Assembly (NCBI RefSeq): GCF_051955275.1
Contig: NZ_JBQCGW010000322.1
Location: forward strand, 1-64,000
DNA length: 64,000 nucleotides
DNA from: Pseudobacter sp051955275
GTDB taxonomy: Bacteria; Bacteroidota; Bacteroidia; Chitinophagales; Chitinophagaceae
Reading direction: 5' to 3'
The notes below the pieces were generated by a model, which saw only the letters and a list, made by a program, of their open reading frames with translations, did no database searches and was not told the DNA's origin. The position numbers were made by a program, and so were the translations under genes. How positions within the stretch are numbered: position 1 is the stretch's first letter; the number at the start of each line of letters is the position of its first letter. Shown one piece after another: positions 26,620 to 36,026 of this stretch.

Positions 26620-27177
26620 TTATGAATTGAATTCGAAATTGTTGCGGCACTCGGCGAACGAAGGATTGATCAGGTCTTTTTTAGACACGATCACTTTGTC
26701 TGCAGGGATCTTCCAGTCGATGTTCAGCTGCGCATCATTGTAAACGATCCCGCCTTCGGATTCTTTGGCGTAGAACGCATCGCATTTGTACAGTACATCG
26801 GCATTTTCGCTGAGCACGGAGAAACCATGTGCAAAGCCACCGGGAATATAGAGTTGCTTCTTGTTGTCAGCAGAAAGCTCGATGGAAAATGTTTTACCGA
26901 AAGTGGGGGAACCCTTACGGATATCCACCACCACATCCCAGATGCTGCCGGAGAGCACACGTACCAGTTTGGCCTGAGCGTTGGGATCCAGCTGATAGTG
27001 GAGACCGCGGATCACTCCGTATCTGGAATGAGATTGATTGTCTTGTACGAAGGGGCCGATATTCATGTCTTCAAACACCCTGTCGTTATAGGATTCAAAG
27101 AAATAACCACGGTCATCTTCAAATACGGCTGGTTCAAAAATGATCAGCCCTGGAAAATCAGTGTCAATGAAAGGCAT
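26620..27177 (-). CDS. rfbC: dTDP-4-dehydrorhamnose 3,5-epimerase
   Basis: Converts dTDP-4-dehydro-6-deoxyglucose to dTDP-4-dehydrorhamnose. At 185 residues it has the usual length. The catalytic His60 lies in VIRGLHYQ and a Tyr at about 130 in ADVLYKCD; RGYFFESY and IPGGFAHGFSVL are further hallmarks of this cupin-fold enzyme. It sits between rfbB (27 bases upstream) and rfbD (6 bases downstream). Confidence 0.96.
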   Translation of the reverse strand: MPFIDTDFPGLIIFEPAVFEDDRGYFFESYNDRVFEDMNIGPFVQDNQSHSRYGVIRGLHYQLDPNAQAKLVRVLSGSIWDVVVDIRKGSPTFGKTFSIELSADNKKQLYIPGGFAHGFSVLSENADVLYKCDAFYAKESEGGIVYNDAQLNIDWKIPADKVIVSKKDLINPSFAECRNNFEFNS

Positions 27178-27203
27178 CAGTTGATTGTTTTAATGATTCG
27201 GGG

Positions 27204-28268
27204 TTATTTTTTGTATTGTTCTTCGTAATAATGCTGGTATTCTCCGGAGGTCACGTTTTTGATCCAGGCTTCGTTGGCAAGATACCAGTCCACTGTTTTT
27301 TCCAGGCCTTCCTCAAACTGGAGGCTCGGCTTCCAGCCCAGTTCCTTATTGAGTTTGGTGGCATCTATCGCGTAGCGGTGATCATGGCCGGGGCGGTCTG
27401 TAACAAATGTGATCAGTTTGGCTGATTCGCCTGCGGGGCGGTTCAGCTTCCTGTCCATAATGCCGCAGAGCAGGTGCACGATATCGATATTCTTCCATTC
27501 ATTGAATCCGCCCACATTGTAGCTGTCGCCATTCACTCCCTTGTGGAAGATGGTGTCGATAGCGGTGGCATGATCTTCCACAAAGAGCCAGTCGCGCACA
27601 TTATCCCCCTTGCCATAAACAGGCAGTGGTTTGTTGTTCACGATATTGTTGATCATCAGCGGGATCAGCTTCTCGGGGAAGTGATGTGAGCCGTAGTTGT
27701 TGGAGCAGTTGCTCATTACAACGGGCAGCCCGTAGGTATGATGATAGGCATTTACAAAATGGTCGGAAGACGCTTTGGAAGCGGAGTATGGAGAGCGTGG
27801 ATCATAAGGGGTGGTTTCGGTAAAGAAGCCGGTCTCCCCGAGTGAGCCATACACTTCGTCTGTGGATACATGGTAGAAGCGTTTGCCTTCCATGCCTTTA
27901 TTCTTCCAGTGCTGTTTACTGGCGTTGAGCAGGTTCACCGTACCCAGTACATTGGTGCGTACAAAGGCCAACGGGTCCTTGATGGAACGGTCTACATGGC
28001 TTTCTGCGGCGAGATGGATCACGCCATCAAAATCATACTTCTCAAACAGCGCAACAATTCTGGCTTCATCCAGGATATCTGCTTTCTCGAATACGTAGTT
28101 CTCTTTCTTCTCTACATCGCGGAGATTTTCCAGGTTGCCTGCATACGTGAGGGCATCCACATTAACGATGAGGTATGAAGGGTACTTGTTCACGAAAAGG
28201 CGCACAACATGTGAGCCGATAAAACCGGCGCCGCCGGTGATCATGATTTTGTTGGAATAGTTTGCCAT
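27204..28268 (-). CDS. rfbB: dTDP-glucose 4,6-dehydratase
   Basis: Second step of dTDP-rhamnose synthesis: NAD-dependent dehydration of dTDP-glucose. The 354-residue SDR protein has TGGAGFIGSH at 11-20, the catalytic triad region STDEVYG (Thr136, Asp137, Glu138) and Tyr161/Lys165 in SPYSASKASSDH. The start codon overlaps the stop of the preceding dehydrogenase gene (TAATG), a sign of translational coupling. The thymidylyltransferase RfbA that makes its substrate is not in this window. Confidence 0.96.
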   Translation of the reverse strand: MANYSNKIMITGGAGFIGSHVVRLFVNKYPSYLIVNVDALTYAGNLENLRDVEKKENYVFEKADILDEARIVALFEKYDFDGVIHLAAESHVDRSIKDPLAFVRTNVLGTVNLLNASKQHWKNKGMEGKRFYHVSTDEVYGSLGETGFFTETTPYDPRSPYSASKASSDHFVNAYHHTYGLPVVMSNCSNNYGSHHFPEKLIPLMINNIVNNKPLPVYGKGDNVRDWLFVEDHATAIDTIFHKGVNGDSYNVGGFNEWKNIDIVHLLCGIMDRKLNRPAGESAKLITFVTDRPGHDHRYAIDATKLNKELGWKPSLQFEEGLEKTVDWYLANEAWIKNVTSGEYQHYYEEQYKK

Positions 28269-29548
28269 TATAAACTCCAGTAGTTTCTGCTGGTGATTTT
28301 GTTTTTAAATATGCCTTTCAGGTCGGCCACAATTGCGTGGGGCCTTGTGATGGCAGCGAAATCATGGTCAGTCATAGAGATATATGGAGCATGAGGTACA
28401 GTAACGATGACGGCGTCATAATCATTCCTCACTTTACGGGTGAGGTGCAGGCCGTATTCCTCATGTACTTCATCTGTTTCTGCATATGGGTCTTCCACAT
28501 CCACCTGGAAGTTGAAGGCCAGCAGTTCTTTTACCGTATCGATGATCTTCGAGTTGCGGATATCGCTCACGTTCTCTTTGAATGTAACACCTTTCACCAG
28601 CACTTTGGGCTCGTTGGAATTACGGAGAACATGCGTGATGATCTTCCTGGCCACGTACTTGGCCATATCATCGTTGATGAAACGGCTGGCAGTGATCACC
28701 TTGCTTTCATAGCCCAGTGATGCCGCTTTGTACGTGAGATAGTATGGGTCCACACCAATACAGTGACCACCTACCAGTCCGGGCTGGAATTTCAGGAAAT
28801 TCCATTTGGTGCCGGCAGCTTCTATCACTTCAAAAGTGTTGATGCCCATGCGGTCAAAGATCAGGCTCAGTTCATTCATCAGTGCGATGTTGAGATCGCG
28901 CTGTGTATTTTCAACGATCTTGGAGGCTTCCGCCACTTTGATGGAGGAAGCGCGGTGTACACCTGCATCTACCACCAGTTCATAGATCTTTGCAATTTCT
29001 TCGAGTGATTCCGCATCGTTACCGGATACTACTTTCACCACGGTTTTCAGCGTGTTCTTCTTATCGCCCGGGTTGATCCTTTCGGGTGAGTAACCGAGTT
29101 TGAAATCGGTGCCCATTTTCAGGCCACTGATCTTTTCCAGGATAGGAAGACAATCCTCTTCCGTACAACCGGGATAGGTAGTGGACTCGAAAACAACATA
29201 ATCACCTTTCTTCAATACGCGGCCTACCGTAGCAGAAGCGCTTTCCAGCGGTTTCAGATCGGGTACATTGTATTTATCAACCGGTGTAGGCACCGCAACG
29301 ATGAATACATTGGCTGTTTTCAATACTTCTTCATCATCCGTAAAGGTGATATCGCAATCGTTGAAATGCGATCCTTCCACTTCCTTGCTGGGATCGATGC
29401 CTTTGCGCATCATCTCCACGCGCCTGCTGTTGATATCGAAACCGATCACCGGGATCTTTTTGGCGAACTCCAGTGCAATGGGTAATCCTACATAACCTAA
29501 TCCAACTACTGCCAGTCTAGCGTTTTTATCTAATAACTGCTGGTACAT
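28268..29548 (-). CDS. Nucleotide-sugar dehydrogenase (TviB/WbpO-like)
   Basis: NAD-dependent UDP-sugar 6-dehydrogenase of 426 residues. It has the Rossmann motif VVGLGYVGLPIA near residue 14-25 and FESTTYPGCTEEDCLPILE. The catalytic Cys263 lies in GLVGGHCIGVDPYYL, and the last third is the UDP-binding domain. The GGHCIGVDPYY form is typical of enzymes oxidising UDP-N-acetylhexosamines (TviB, WbpO, WbpA types) and differs from the GGSCFPKD form of UDP-glucose dehydrogenase encoded at 30660. The likely product is a UDP-N-acetylhexosaminuronic acid for surface polysaccharide. The exact sugar cannot be told. Confidence 0.88.
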   Translation of the reverse strand: MYQQLLDKNARLAVVGLGYVGLPIALEFAKKIPVIGFDINSRRVEMMRKGIDPSKEVEGSHFNDCDITFTDDEEVLKTANVFIVAVPTPVDKYNVPDLKPLESASATVGRVLKKGDYVVFESTTYPGCTEEDCLPILEKISGLKMGTDFKLGYSPERINPGDKKNTLKTVVKVVSGNDAESLEEIAKIYELVVDAGVHRASSIKVAEASKIVENTQRDLNIALMNELSLIFDRMGINTFEVIEAAGTKWNFLKFQPGLVGGHCIGVDPYYLTYKAASLGYESKVITASRFINDDMAKYVARKIITHVLRNSNEPKVLVKGVTFKENVSDIRNSKIIDTVKELLAFNFQVDVEDPYAETDEVHEEYGLHLTRKVRNDYDAVIVTVPHAPYISMTDHDFAAITRPHAIVADLKGIFKNKITSRNYWSL

Positions 29549-29669
29549 GTCAACAAAATTGTTTTGTAAATAAATGAAAGGGAATCAATAGCTCCGTTCT
29601 TTATCTACAGGCAAGGGAAATTGGGTTTATTAAAAGCAGCAAAAGGAACCTGGTGGTTCCTATTGGATG

Positions 29670-30653
29670 CTATTTGATGCTGTTGAACTCTTTTGGTTGT
29701 TTGTACCATTCTTCGGAGGGCAGGGCTTTGAAGTAGTCGTAGGTGATCTTCAGGCCTTCTGCCCTTTTCACTTTCGGGCTCCATCCCAGCACTTCTTTGG
29801 CGCGGGTGATATCCGGCTGCCGTTGTTTGGGATCATCTACCGGTAATGGTTTGTAAACGATCTTCTGGTTGGTGCCGGTGAGTTTGATGATCTCTTCCGC
29901 AAAGTCTTTAAGCGAGATCTCATCAGGGTTACCCACATTCACTGGTTGTGTGTAATCGCTCATGAGCAGCCGGTAGATACCTTCCACCAGGTCGTCCACA
30001 TAACAGAAGCTGCGGGTTTGTGATCCGTCTCCGAAAACGGTGAGGTCTTCGCCACGGAGTGCCTGGCCGATGAATGCGGGCAATGCACGGCCGTCGTTGA
30101 GGCGCATGCGTGGTCCGTAGGTGTTGAAGATGCGGATGATCCTGGTCTCCACACCATGGAAATTATGGTAGGCCATGGTCATGGCTTCCTGGAAACGTTT
30201 GGCTTCGTCGTACACACCACGCGGGCCTACGGGGTTTACATTGCCCCAGTATTCCTCGTTCTGCGGGTGTACCAGCGGATCACCGTAGATCTCAGAAGTA
30301 GAGGCTACGAGGATTCGTGCTTTTTTCGCTTTGGCCAGACCCAGGCAGTTATGCGTACCCAGGGAACCCACTTTCAGTGTCTGAATGGGGATCTTCAGGT
30401 AATCGATAGGGCTGGCTGGTGAAGCGAAGTGCAGGATATAATGCAGTTCACCGGGAACGTGGATGAACTTTGAAACGTCATGATGATAGAACTCGAACTG
30501 TTCCAGTTTGAACAGGTGTTCGATATTGCGGAGGTCGCCGGTGATGAGATTGTCCATCCCGATCACATGGAATCCTTCTTTGATAAAACGGTCGCAGAGA
30601 TGAGAACCGAGAAATCCTGCTGCACCGGTGATGAGTACCCGTTTTTTTGACAT
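29670..30653 (-). CDS. UDP-glucuronate decarboxylase (UDP-xylose synthase)
   Basis: A 327-residue extended SDR enzyme that turns UDP-glucuronate into UDP-xylose. It shows GAAGFLGSHLCD at 10-21, then MDNLITGDLRNIEHL, STSEIYGDPLVHPQ, Tyr148/Lys152 in GVYDEAKRFQEAM and ETRIIRIFNTYGPRM. All of these are strongly conserved in UXS proteins. It directly follows the UDP-glucose dehydrogenase gene (6-base gap) that supplies its substrate, which supports the assignment. Confidence 0.93.
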   Translation of the reverse strand: MSKKRVLITGAAGFLGSHLCDRFIKEGFHVIGMDNLITGDLRNIEHLFKLEQFEFYHHDVSKFIHVPGELHYILHFASPASPIDYLKIPIQTLKVGSLGTHNCLGLAKAKKARILVASTSEIYGDPLVHPQNEEYWGNVNPVGPRGVYDEAKRFQEAMTMAYHNFHGVETRIIRIFNTYGPRMRLNDGRALPAFIGQALRGEDLTVFGDGSQTRSFCYVDDLVEGIYRLLMSDYTQPVNVGNPDEISLKDFAEEIIKLTGTNQKIVYKPLPVDDPKQRQPDITRAKEVLGWSPKVKRAEGLKITYDYFKALPSEEWYKQPKEFNSIK

Positions 30654-30659
30654 GCTGTA

Positions 30660-31994
30660 TTATTTGTGAGTAGTGCCGTTTGTTGGGATAGCAGTTGCCC
30701 TGCCCACGCTTTCGTAATAGAAACCTAATTCCTTCACTGCGCTTCCTTCGAAGAGGTTACGGCCGTCGAAGATCACTTTGTTCTTCATTACGGTAACGAT
30801 CTTGAGGAAGTTGGGTGTGCGGAACTCATTCCATTCAGTGGCAATGATGAGTGCTTCTGCGCCTTCCAGGCAATCGTACTGGTTTTCCGCGTACTGGATC
30901 TTATCGCCCACCACACCTTTTACATTGGCCATGGCTTCAGGATCAAATACACTTACGGTAGCGCCTGCTTTCAGCAGTTCATCGATCATATAGAGGGCCG
31001 GAGCCTCACGGATATCATCTGTATTGGGTTTGAATGCAAGCCCCCAGATAGCGAACTTCTTTCCTTTCAGATCATTGTTGAAGAACTTGTTGATCTTGGG
31101 GATAAGATGCAGTTTCTGGCGTTCGTTCACATCCATAACGGCGTTCAATATGCGAAAATCGTATTCAACTTCATTGGATGATTTCACCAGGGCCTGCACG
31201 TCTTTGGGGAAGCAGCTTCCGCCGTATCCGATGCCCGGGAAGAGGAAGCGTTTGCCGATACGGTCATCGGAACCGATGCCACGGCGCACCATATCCACGT
31301 CGGCGCCGAGCCTTTCGCAGAGTTGTGCCACTTCGTTCATGAAGGAGATCTTGGTAGCGAGGAAGGAGTTGGCGGCATACTTGGTGAGCTCTGCAGAGCG
31401 GACGTCCATGTAGATCACGGGGTTGCCGGAGCGCACGAAGGGTGAATAGAGATCGCCCATGAGCTTGCGGGCCCTTTCGGAGCCTGCGCCGATCACAACG
31501 CGGTCTGGTTTCATGAAATCATCAACAGCCACGCCTTCGCGGAGGAATTCGGGGTTGGATACCACATCGAATTCGCCTTTGTAGTTTTTGGCTATTGCAG
31601 CATGTACTTTTTCGGCAGTGCCTACAGGTACAGTGCTTTTATCAACAATCACTTTGTAGTCTTTCAGGATCTTACCCAGGTGATCAGCCACGCCGAGAAT
31701 GTATTTCAGGTCGGCTGAGCCGTCTTCTCCGGGAGGAGTTGGCAGGGCCAGGAAGATGATCTCGGCATCTTTGATGCCTTCTTCCAGGCTGGTGGTGAAG
31801 CGGAGTCTTTCTTCCTTTACATTGCGGAGGAAGAGTTTCTCCAGGCCTGGTTCATAAATAGTGATCTGTCCGTTAGACAGCTTTTCAACTTTTCCCTTGT
31901 CAATGTCCACGCAGGTAACATCATTGCCGGTTTCGGCGAAACATGTACCGGTAACAAGTCCTACGTATCCGGTACCTACAACAGCGATTTTCAT
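30660..31994 (-). CDS. ugd: UDP-glucose 6-dehydrogenase
   Basis: Oxidises UDP-glucose to UDP-glucuronate with NAD. At 444 residues, it has the Rossmann motif GTGYVGLVTGTCFAETGN from residue 7, KSTVPVGTAEKV, NPEFLREGVAVDDF and the catalytic Cys261 in GIGYGGSCFPKDVQAL. GLAFKPNTDDIREAPA in the C-terminal domain also matches. It forms a pair with the downstream UDP-glucuronate decarboxylase and supplies precursors for the polysaccharide cluster. Confidence 0.96.
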   Translation of the reverse strand: MKIAVVGTGYVGLVTGTCFAETGNDVTCVDIDKGKVEKLSNGQITIYEPGLEKLFLRNVKEERLRFTTSLEEGIKDAEIIFLALPTPPGEDGSADLKYILGVADHLGKILKDYKVIVDKSTVPVGTAEKVHAAIAKNYKGEFDVVSNPEFLREGVAVDDFMKPDRVVIGAGSERARKLMGDLYSPFVRSGNPVIYMDVRSAELTKYAANSFLATKISFMNEVAQLCERLGADVDMVRRGIGSDDRIGKRFLFPGIGYGGSCFPKDVQALVKSSNEVEYDFRILNAVMDVNERQKLHLIPKINKFFNNDLKGKKFAIWGLAFKPNTDDIREAPALYMIDELLKAGATVSVFDPEAMANVKGVVGDKIQYAENQYDCLEGAEALIIATEWNEFRTPNFLKIVTVMKNKVIFDGRNLFEGSAVKELGFYYESVGRATAIPTNGTTHK

Positions 31995-32144
31995 TTTGAA
32001 TTGTTTTTTTAGGGTGTCTGATTTACTGGAAGTTTTACAACAGGGTCATGACCTCGCAATTGCGCTCACCCCGAAGTAGTGAATGCAACGCTGGCGCAAT
32101 CTTTCTTAAAAAAATAACCTGTGCTTCTTCTTTCAACCTGGCGT

Positions 32145-33278
32145 TTACCCTTTATTAATAAACTCCAAAACTTTCTTGGTGATCAAACTGAGTTGTTCAT
32201 CGGCCAATTCGGTATGCATAGGCAGCGAGATCACCCGTTCTGTAAGCCAGTCGGTTATTTTAAGATCGAAAGCTGCGCCGCCAAAAGCGTCAAACATCTT
32301 CTGACGATGGGCGGGTACTGGATAATAAATCATGGAAGGGATTCCGTTCTCAGCCAGAAATGCATTCAGTCCGTCACGGTCTACGCCTTCAAGTACAAGG
32401 GTGTATTGGTGGAAAACATGGTTGCAATCCGGGGAACGGTAAGGGGTCTTGATCTTAGGATGGTTGGCAAAAGCCTTATCATAATAATCAGCCGCTTTCC
32501 GGCGGGCTGCCGCGTACTCATCCAGGTGAGGCAGTTTGCAGTTAAGCACTGCCGCCTGCATAGAGTCCAGACGGCTGTTACACCCCACCAGATCGTGGTA
32601 GTACCGTTTGCTCTGCCCGTGATTGGCAATCATTTTTAACCGGGTAGCTAACGCATCGTCATTGGTGAATATTGCACCACCATCTCCGTAACAGCCCAGA
32701 TTTTTGGACGGAAAGAAGGATGTAGTGCCGATTGTACCAATAGTTCCCGCCTTTTTGGTGGTACCATTGCTGAACGTATAGTCTGCCCCGATTGCCTGGG
32801 CGGTATCTTCAATTACATAGAGATTGTGGCGTTTGGCGATGTCCTGGATGGCTTCCATATCAGCCACCTGGCCAAACATGTGCACGGGAACGATTGCCTT
32901 TGTTTTAGGCGTGATGGCCTTTTCGATGGCAGCAGGATCCACGCAGAACGTCCTGGGATCCACTTCCACGAATACCGGCTGCAGGCGCAGCAGGGCAATC
33001 ACCTCGGTGGTAGCCACATAAGTGAAGCTGGGCGTGATCACTTCGTCGCCAGGCTGCAGGTCCAGCGCCATCATGGCTATCTGAAGCGCATCCGTGCCGT
33101 TGGCGCAGGGGATCACATGCTTTGCGCCCATGTATGCAGTAAGGCTGGCGGTAAAATCAGTGACCGCTTTGCCATTGATGAAGGCAGTATTATCAATCAC
33201 ATCCTGGATAGCTGCATCAACTTCCGTCTTGATCCTGGCATATTGCGCTTTCAAATCAACCATTTGTATAGCCCGCAT
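32145..33278 (-). CDS. DegT/DnrJ/EryC1 sugar aminotransferase
   Basis: PLP-dependent aminotransferase of 377 residues acting on a nucleotide-linked keto-sugar. The cofactor lysine is Lys192 in SFFPSKNLGCYGDGG; Asp158 in VIEDTAQAIGA holds the PLP ring nitrogen, and CANGTDALQIAM binds the phosphate. Translation may start at ATG 33278 (MRAIQMVDLK) or at ATG 33263 (MVDLKAQY). It is the first gene of the minus-strand polysaccharide cluster, diverging from the Kdo transferase gene. The keto-sugar substrate is not clear; the dehydratase product from RfbB or an oxidised HexNAcA are options. Confidence 0.92.
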   Translation of the reverse strand: MRAIQMVDLKAQYARIKTEVDAAIQDVIDNTAFINGKAVTDFTASLTAYMGAKHVIPCANGTDALQIAMMALDLQPGDEVITPSFTYVATTEVIALLRLQPVFVEVDPRTFCVDPAAIEKAITPKTKAIVPVHMFGQVADMEAIQDIAKRHNLYVIEDTAQAIGADYTFSNGTTKKAGTIGTIGTTSFFPSKNLGCYGDGGAIFTNDDALATRLKMIANHGQSKRYYHDLVGCNSRLDSMQAAVLNCKLPHLDEYAAARRKAADYYDKAFANHPKIKTPYRSPDCNHVFHQYTLVLEGVDRDGLNAFLAENGIPSMIYYPVPAHRQKMFDAFGGAAFDLKITDWLTERVISLPMHTELADEQLSLITKKVLEFINKG

Positions 33279-33349
33279 ACTTGTAATATTTCTTTTTAAA
33301 CGGGCACAAACCTAGTACAAAAAAACGGATTCAGCAATTGCATTCCCCT

Positions 33350-33357
33350 TACATTTG
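33350..33357 (+). promoter_or_regulatory. TACATTTG -7 promoter motif upstream of waaA
   Basis: Matches the Bacteroidota -7 consensus TAnnTTTG. No clear TTG is found at -33. It overlaps the TTG codon at 33355, which argues that translation starts downstream at GTG 33376. Confidence 0.5.
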
Positions 33358-33375
33358 TTCATAATTAAGTTACCC

Positions 33376-34632
33376 GTGCACCTTTTTTTCTATAATATTT
33401 TCTGTTGGTTATACCGGTCCGCCATACGGATCGCTGCACTCTGGAACCCAAAAGCCCGGTTATGGGTCAGGGGCAGGAAGGATTGGTACAATACTATTAA
33501 ACCACAATTTGATAATAATCAGGGGCCCTGGATCTGGATGCATTGCGCCTCTCTCGGGGAGTTTGAGCAGGGCCGCCCCGTTCTGGAGGCCCTCCGCAGC
33601 CAGTATCCCGGCTACCGCCTCCTCCTCACCTTCTTCTCCCCCTCCGGTTATGAAGTGCGGAAAGATTACAAGGGGGCCGACCTGGTCACCTACCTGCCCA
33701 TGGATAACAAGATCAGTGCCGTTAAATTCATCAACCTGGTGAATCCCAGCCTGGTACTATGGGTAAAATATGAATACTGGTACTATTATCTTACCGGTCT
33801 GCGCAAAAAACAGGTGCCTGTGCTGCTTATTTCCGGCATTTTCCGGAAAGACCAGCCCTTTTTCAAGTGGTACGGCCGCCTGCATCAGTATATCCTGGAG
33901 AGTTTTTCGCAGTTATTCGTGCAGAATGAAGCTTCCCGCGAATTGCTGAATGGCATCGGGTTCAAACAGGTGACCGTGAACGGGGATACGCGGTTCGACA
34001 GGGTGGCGGAGATCGCCGGCCAGTTCAAGCCCATCCCGGCCATTGAAGCTTTCTGTGGCAACCATCCGGTGATAGTGGCCGGCAGCACCTGGGATGCAGA
34101 TGAAGAGGAACTGGATCATTACGCCAATACACATCCGGAGATCCGTTTTATCATTGCGCCGCATGAAATAGAGGCACCGCACCTTCATGATATAGAAAAA
34201 CTTTTCAAACATACGATCCGCTATTCCGAATGGAGCAAAACATTACAGGCAGCCCCGTCAGTGAATACGCTCATTATCGATAATATCGGGATGCTGAGCA
34301 AGCTCTATCATTACGCTACCATCACCTACATAGGCGGAGGCTTTGGCAAAGATGGCGTTCACAATGTGCTGGAAGCCGCGGTATACGGTAAACCGGTGGT
34401 ATTCGGGCCCGTGTATGATAAATTCATTGAAGCGGATGAACTGGTGGAAAGCGGCGGCGGCATCAGTATTGAAACAGCGCTGGAGCTGGAAGAGGTGTTC
34501 AATGAATTGCTGCAGGATGAAACTGAATATAAAAAAGCCGCTTCAGCAGCGGCTCAGTATGTTGTTTCCAAAACCGGGGCCACCAAAGCGGTGACCAGTT
34601 ATATTCAGGAGAACCGTCTTTTGACCAACTGA
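33376..34632 (+). CDS. waaA: 3-deoxy-D-manno-octulosonic acid (Kdo) transferase
   Basis: Adds Kdo to lipid A precursor at the inner membrane. I favour the GTG start at 33376 (codons for V/M-HLFFYNIFCWLYRS), which fits the family and lies after a -7 motif; the frame also has a TTG at 33355. The glycine-rich MHCASLGEFEQGRPVLEAL block carries the catalytic Glu region. Also seen are LLLTFFSPSGYEVRK, the donor-site ITYIGGGFGKDGVHNVLEAA and YGKPVVFGPVYDKFIEA. The 3' end overlaps the convergent gene by 28 bases. Length is about 418 residues, normal for the family. Confidence 0.93.
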   Translation: MHLFFYNIFCWLYRSAIRIAALWNPKARLWVRGRKDWYNTIKPQFDNNQGPWIWMHCASLGEFEQGRPVLEALRSQYPGYRLLLTFFSPSGYEVRKDYKGADLVTYLPMDNKISAVKFINLVNPSLVLWVKYEYWYYYLTGLRKKQVPVLLISGIFRKDQPFFKWYGRLHQYILESFSQLFVQNEASRELLNGIGFKQVTVNGDTRFDRVAEIAGQFKPIPAIEAFCGNHPVIVAGSTWDADEEELDHYANTHPEIRFIIAPHEIEAPHLHDIEKLFKHTIRYSEWSKTLQAAPSVNTLIIDNIGMLSKLYHYATITYIGGGFGKDGVHNVLEAAVYGKPVVFGPVYDKFIEADELVESGGGISIETALELEEVFNELLQDETEYKKAASAAAQYVVSKTGATKAVTSYIQENRLLTN

Positions 34633-35330
34633 TAGAAATGGCGGGTAACGGGTTTGGTTTCATCCCATCCCAGTTTCACTTTCAATTCCCTTTCAATCCA
34701 GTACTCGGCTTCGGGCAGGATGCGGAAACCATTGATGGTTTTTATGCTGCGTTCGTACATCACTTCATCTCCACGGAAAAGTTCACTGATGAATACAAAG
34801 CGATCGTTCACACCGATGGCGCGTTTGAGATCACGAACAGGAGAATCGTTGAGCCGGTGACCTACTTCCACCACCTCTTCTTTTAACTTATCATTAAGAG
34901 AGGATTGGGTGGCAAAAGCGATGGAATCATTGATTTCACGACCTGATGACTGGTGTGCGAGCGTGGGTATCTCACGGATAGGATCGTAATGATACCCGTT
35001 GCTCTGTCCGTGCATCACAGGAACTTCCTCTACTTCCGGAATGGTTTCTTCCTGAACAGGCTCTTCAAAAACCGGTAGTTCAGGCTCCTGCACGGGCTCC
35101 GGTTCAGGTTGCTTCTGCACCGGGGCAGGTGGTGTAATAACAGGGAATGAAGAACGGCTGGAAGGCATAACCACGGCCACTTTGGAGGTACCCGGCACTT
35201 TCCGCGACACGGCAGACAATTGCACCAGCTCCGACTCAATCAATTGAGCCGTCACTAATAGTTGCGAGGGATCAGCATTTTGTTCGAATTGTTCGTTTAA
35301 TTTGCTGATCAATTGTGCTAAACGCTCCAT
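34605..35330 (-). CDS. Conserved protein of unknown function
   Basis: A soluble protein of about 241 residues from ATG 35330 (MERLAQLISKLNEQFEQ); ATG 35369 is also possible. It has an N-terminal helical part, a long Pro/Glu/Val-rich linker (roughly residues 55-115, such as PEPEPVQEPELPVFEEPV) and a C-terminal folded part. That part includes SLNDKLKEEVVEVGHRLND, DLKRAIGVNDRFVFISELF and a final LVKRRF. I recognise it as a type of protein common in Bacteroidota but cannot name a function. It diverges from the thymidine kinase gene and overlaps waaA at its 3' end. Confidence 0.8.
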   Translation of the reverse strand: MERLAQLISKLNEQFEQNADPSQLLVTAQLIESELVQLSAVSRKVPGTSKVAVVMPSSRSSFPVITPPAPVQKQPEPEPVQEPELPVFEEPVQEETIPEVEEVPVMHGQSNGYHYDPIREIPTLAHQSSGREINDSIAFATQSSLNDKLKEEVVEVGHRLNDSPVRDLKRAIGVNDRFVFISELFRGDEVMYERSIKTINGFRILPEAEYWIERELKVKLGWDETKPVTRHFYQLVKRRFS

Positions 35331-35403
35331 AATCAGTGGGTACTTTTGTGGGTTATGTGTTTGTACCATAAAGTTAACAATTATTATACCTATTTCCGTT
35401 AAC

Positions 35404-35970
35404 ATGTTCATAGAACCTAACATATCCGGTGAGCGGCGTGGAAGTATAGAAGTGATCTGCGGCTCCATGTTTTCGGGAAAAACGGAAGAGTTGATCAGAC
35501 GACTGAAACGCGCGCGCATCGCCAATCTCCGGGTAGAGATCTTCAAACCCAAAATAGATACGCGATATCACGAACAACAGATTGTTTCACATGATGAAAA
35601 CGCCATTCTCTCTACTCCTATCGAAAGCGCACAGACCATCCTTTTACTGGCCAGTGATGTGGATGTAGTAGGTATCGATGAGGCCCAGTTCTTTGATGAC
35701 CAGTTACCGGATGTATGTGATCAGCTGGCATACCGCGGTGTACGGGTGATCATTGCGGGCCTGGATATGGATTACTCCGGTAAGCCCTTCGGACAGATGC
35801 CCTTCCTCCTTGCCAAAGCAGATTATATCACCAAGCTTCATGCCATCTGCATGAAATGTGGAAATATAGCCAACTACTCTTATCGCAAAGTGGCAAGTCC
35901 CACCCAACTGCTATTGGGTGAAAAAGACCTCTATGAACCGCGTTGCCGCAAATGTTATTACGAAAGATAA
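35404..35970 (+). CDS. tdk: Thymidine kinase
   Basis: Phosphorylates thymidine for salvage. The 188-residue protein (ATG 35404, MFIEPNISGERRGSIEV) has the P-loop GSMFSGKTEEL at about 20-30, the VVGIDEAQFFDD segment with the catalytic Glu, the lasso region and two zinc Cys pairs, CMKCG and CRKCYY. An earlier in-frame start at 35302 is unlikely because it would run through the divergent gene. The gene ends shortly before a palindrome at 35982 that may act as a shared terminator. Confidence 0.95.
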   Translation: MFIEPNISGERRGSIEVICGSMFSGKTEELIRRLKRARIANLRVEIFKPKIDTRYHEQQIVSHDENAILSTPIESAQTILLLASDVDVVGIDEAQFFDDQLPDVCDQLAYRGVRVIIAGLDMDYSGKPFGQMPFLLAKADYITKLHAICMKCGNIANYSYRKVASPTQLLLGEKDLYEPRCRKCYYER

Positions 35971-35981
35971 AAGATAATTAT

Positions 35982-36017
35982 GCAGTGCCCAGTCGCTCGC
36001 TTCTGGCGAGCGACTGC
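35982..36017. repeat. REP-like palindrome family 2, copy a
   Basis: GCAGTGCCCAGTCGCTCGC (35982-36000) faces GCGAGCGACTGC (36006-36017). It is a short variant of the family-2 palindrome and lies between two convergent genes. Confidence 0.75.
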
Positions 36018-36026
36018 TCTCCGATA

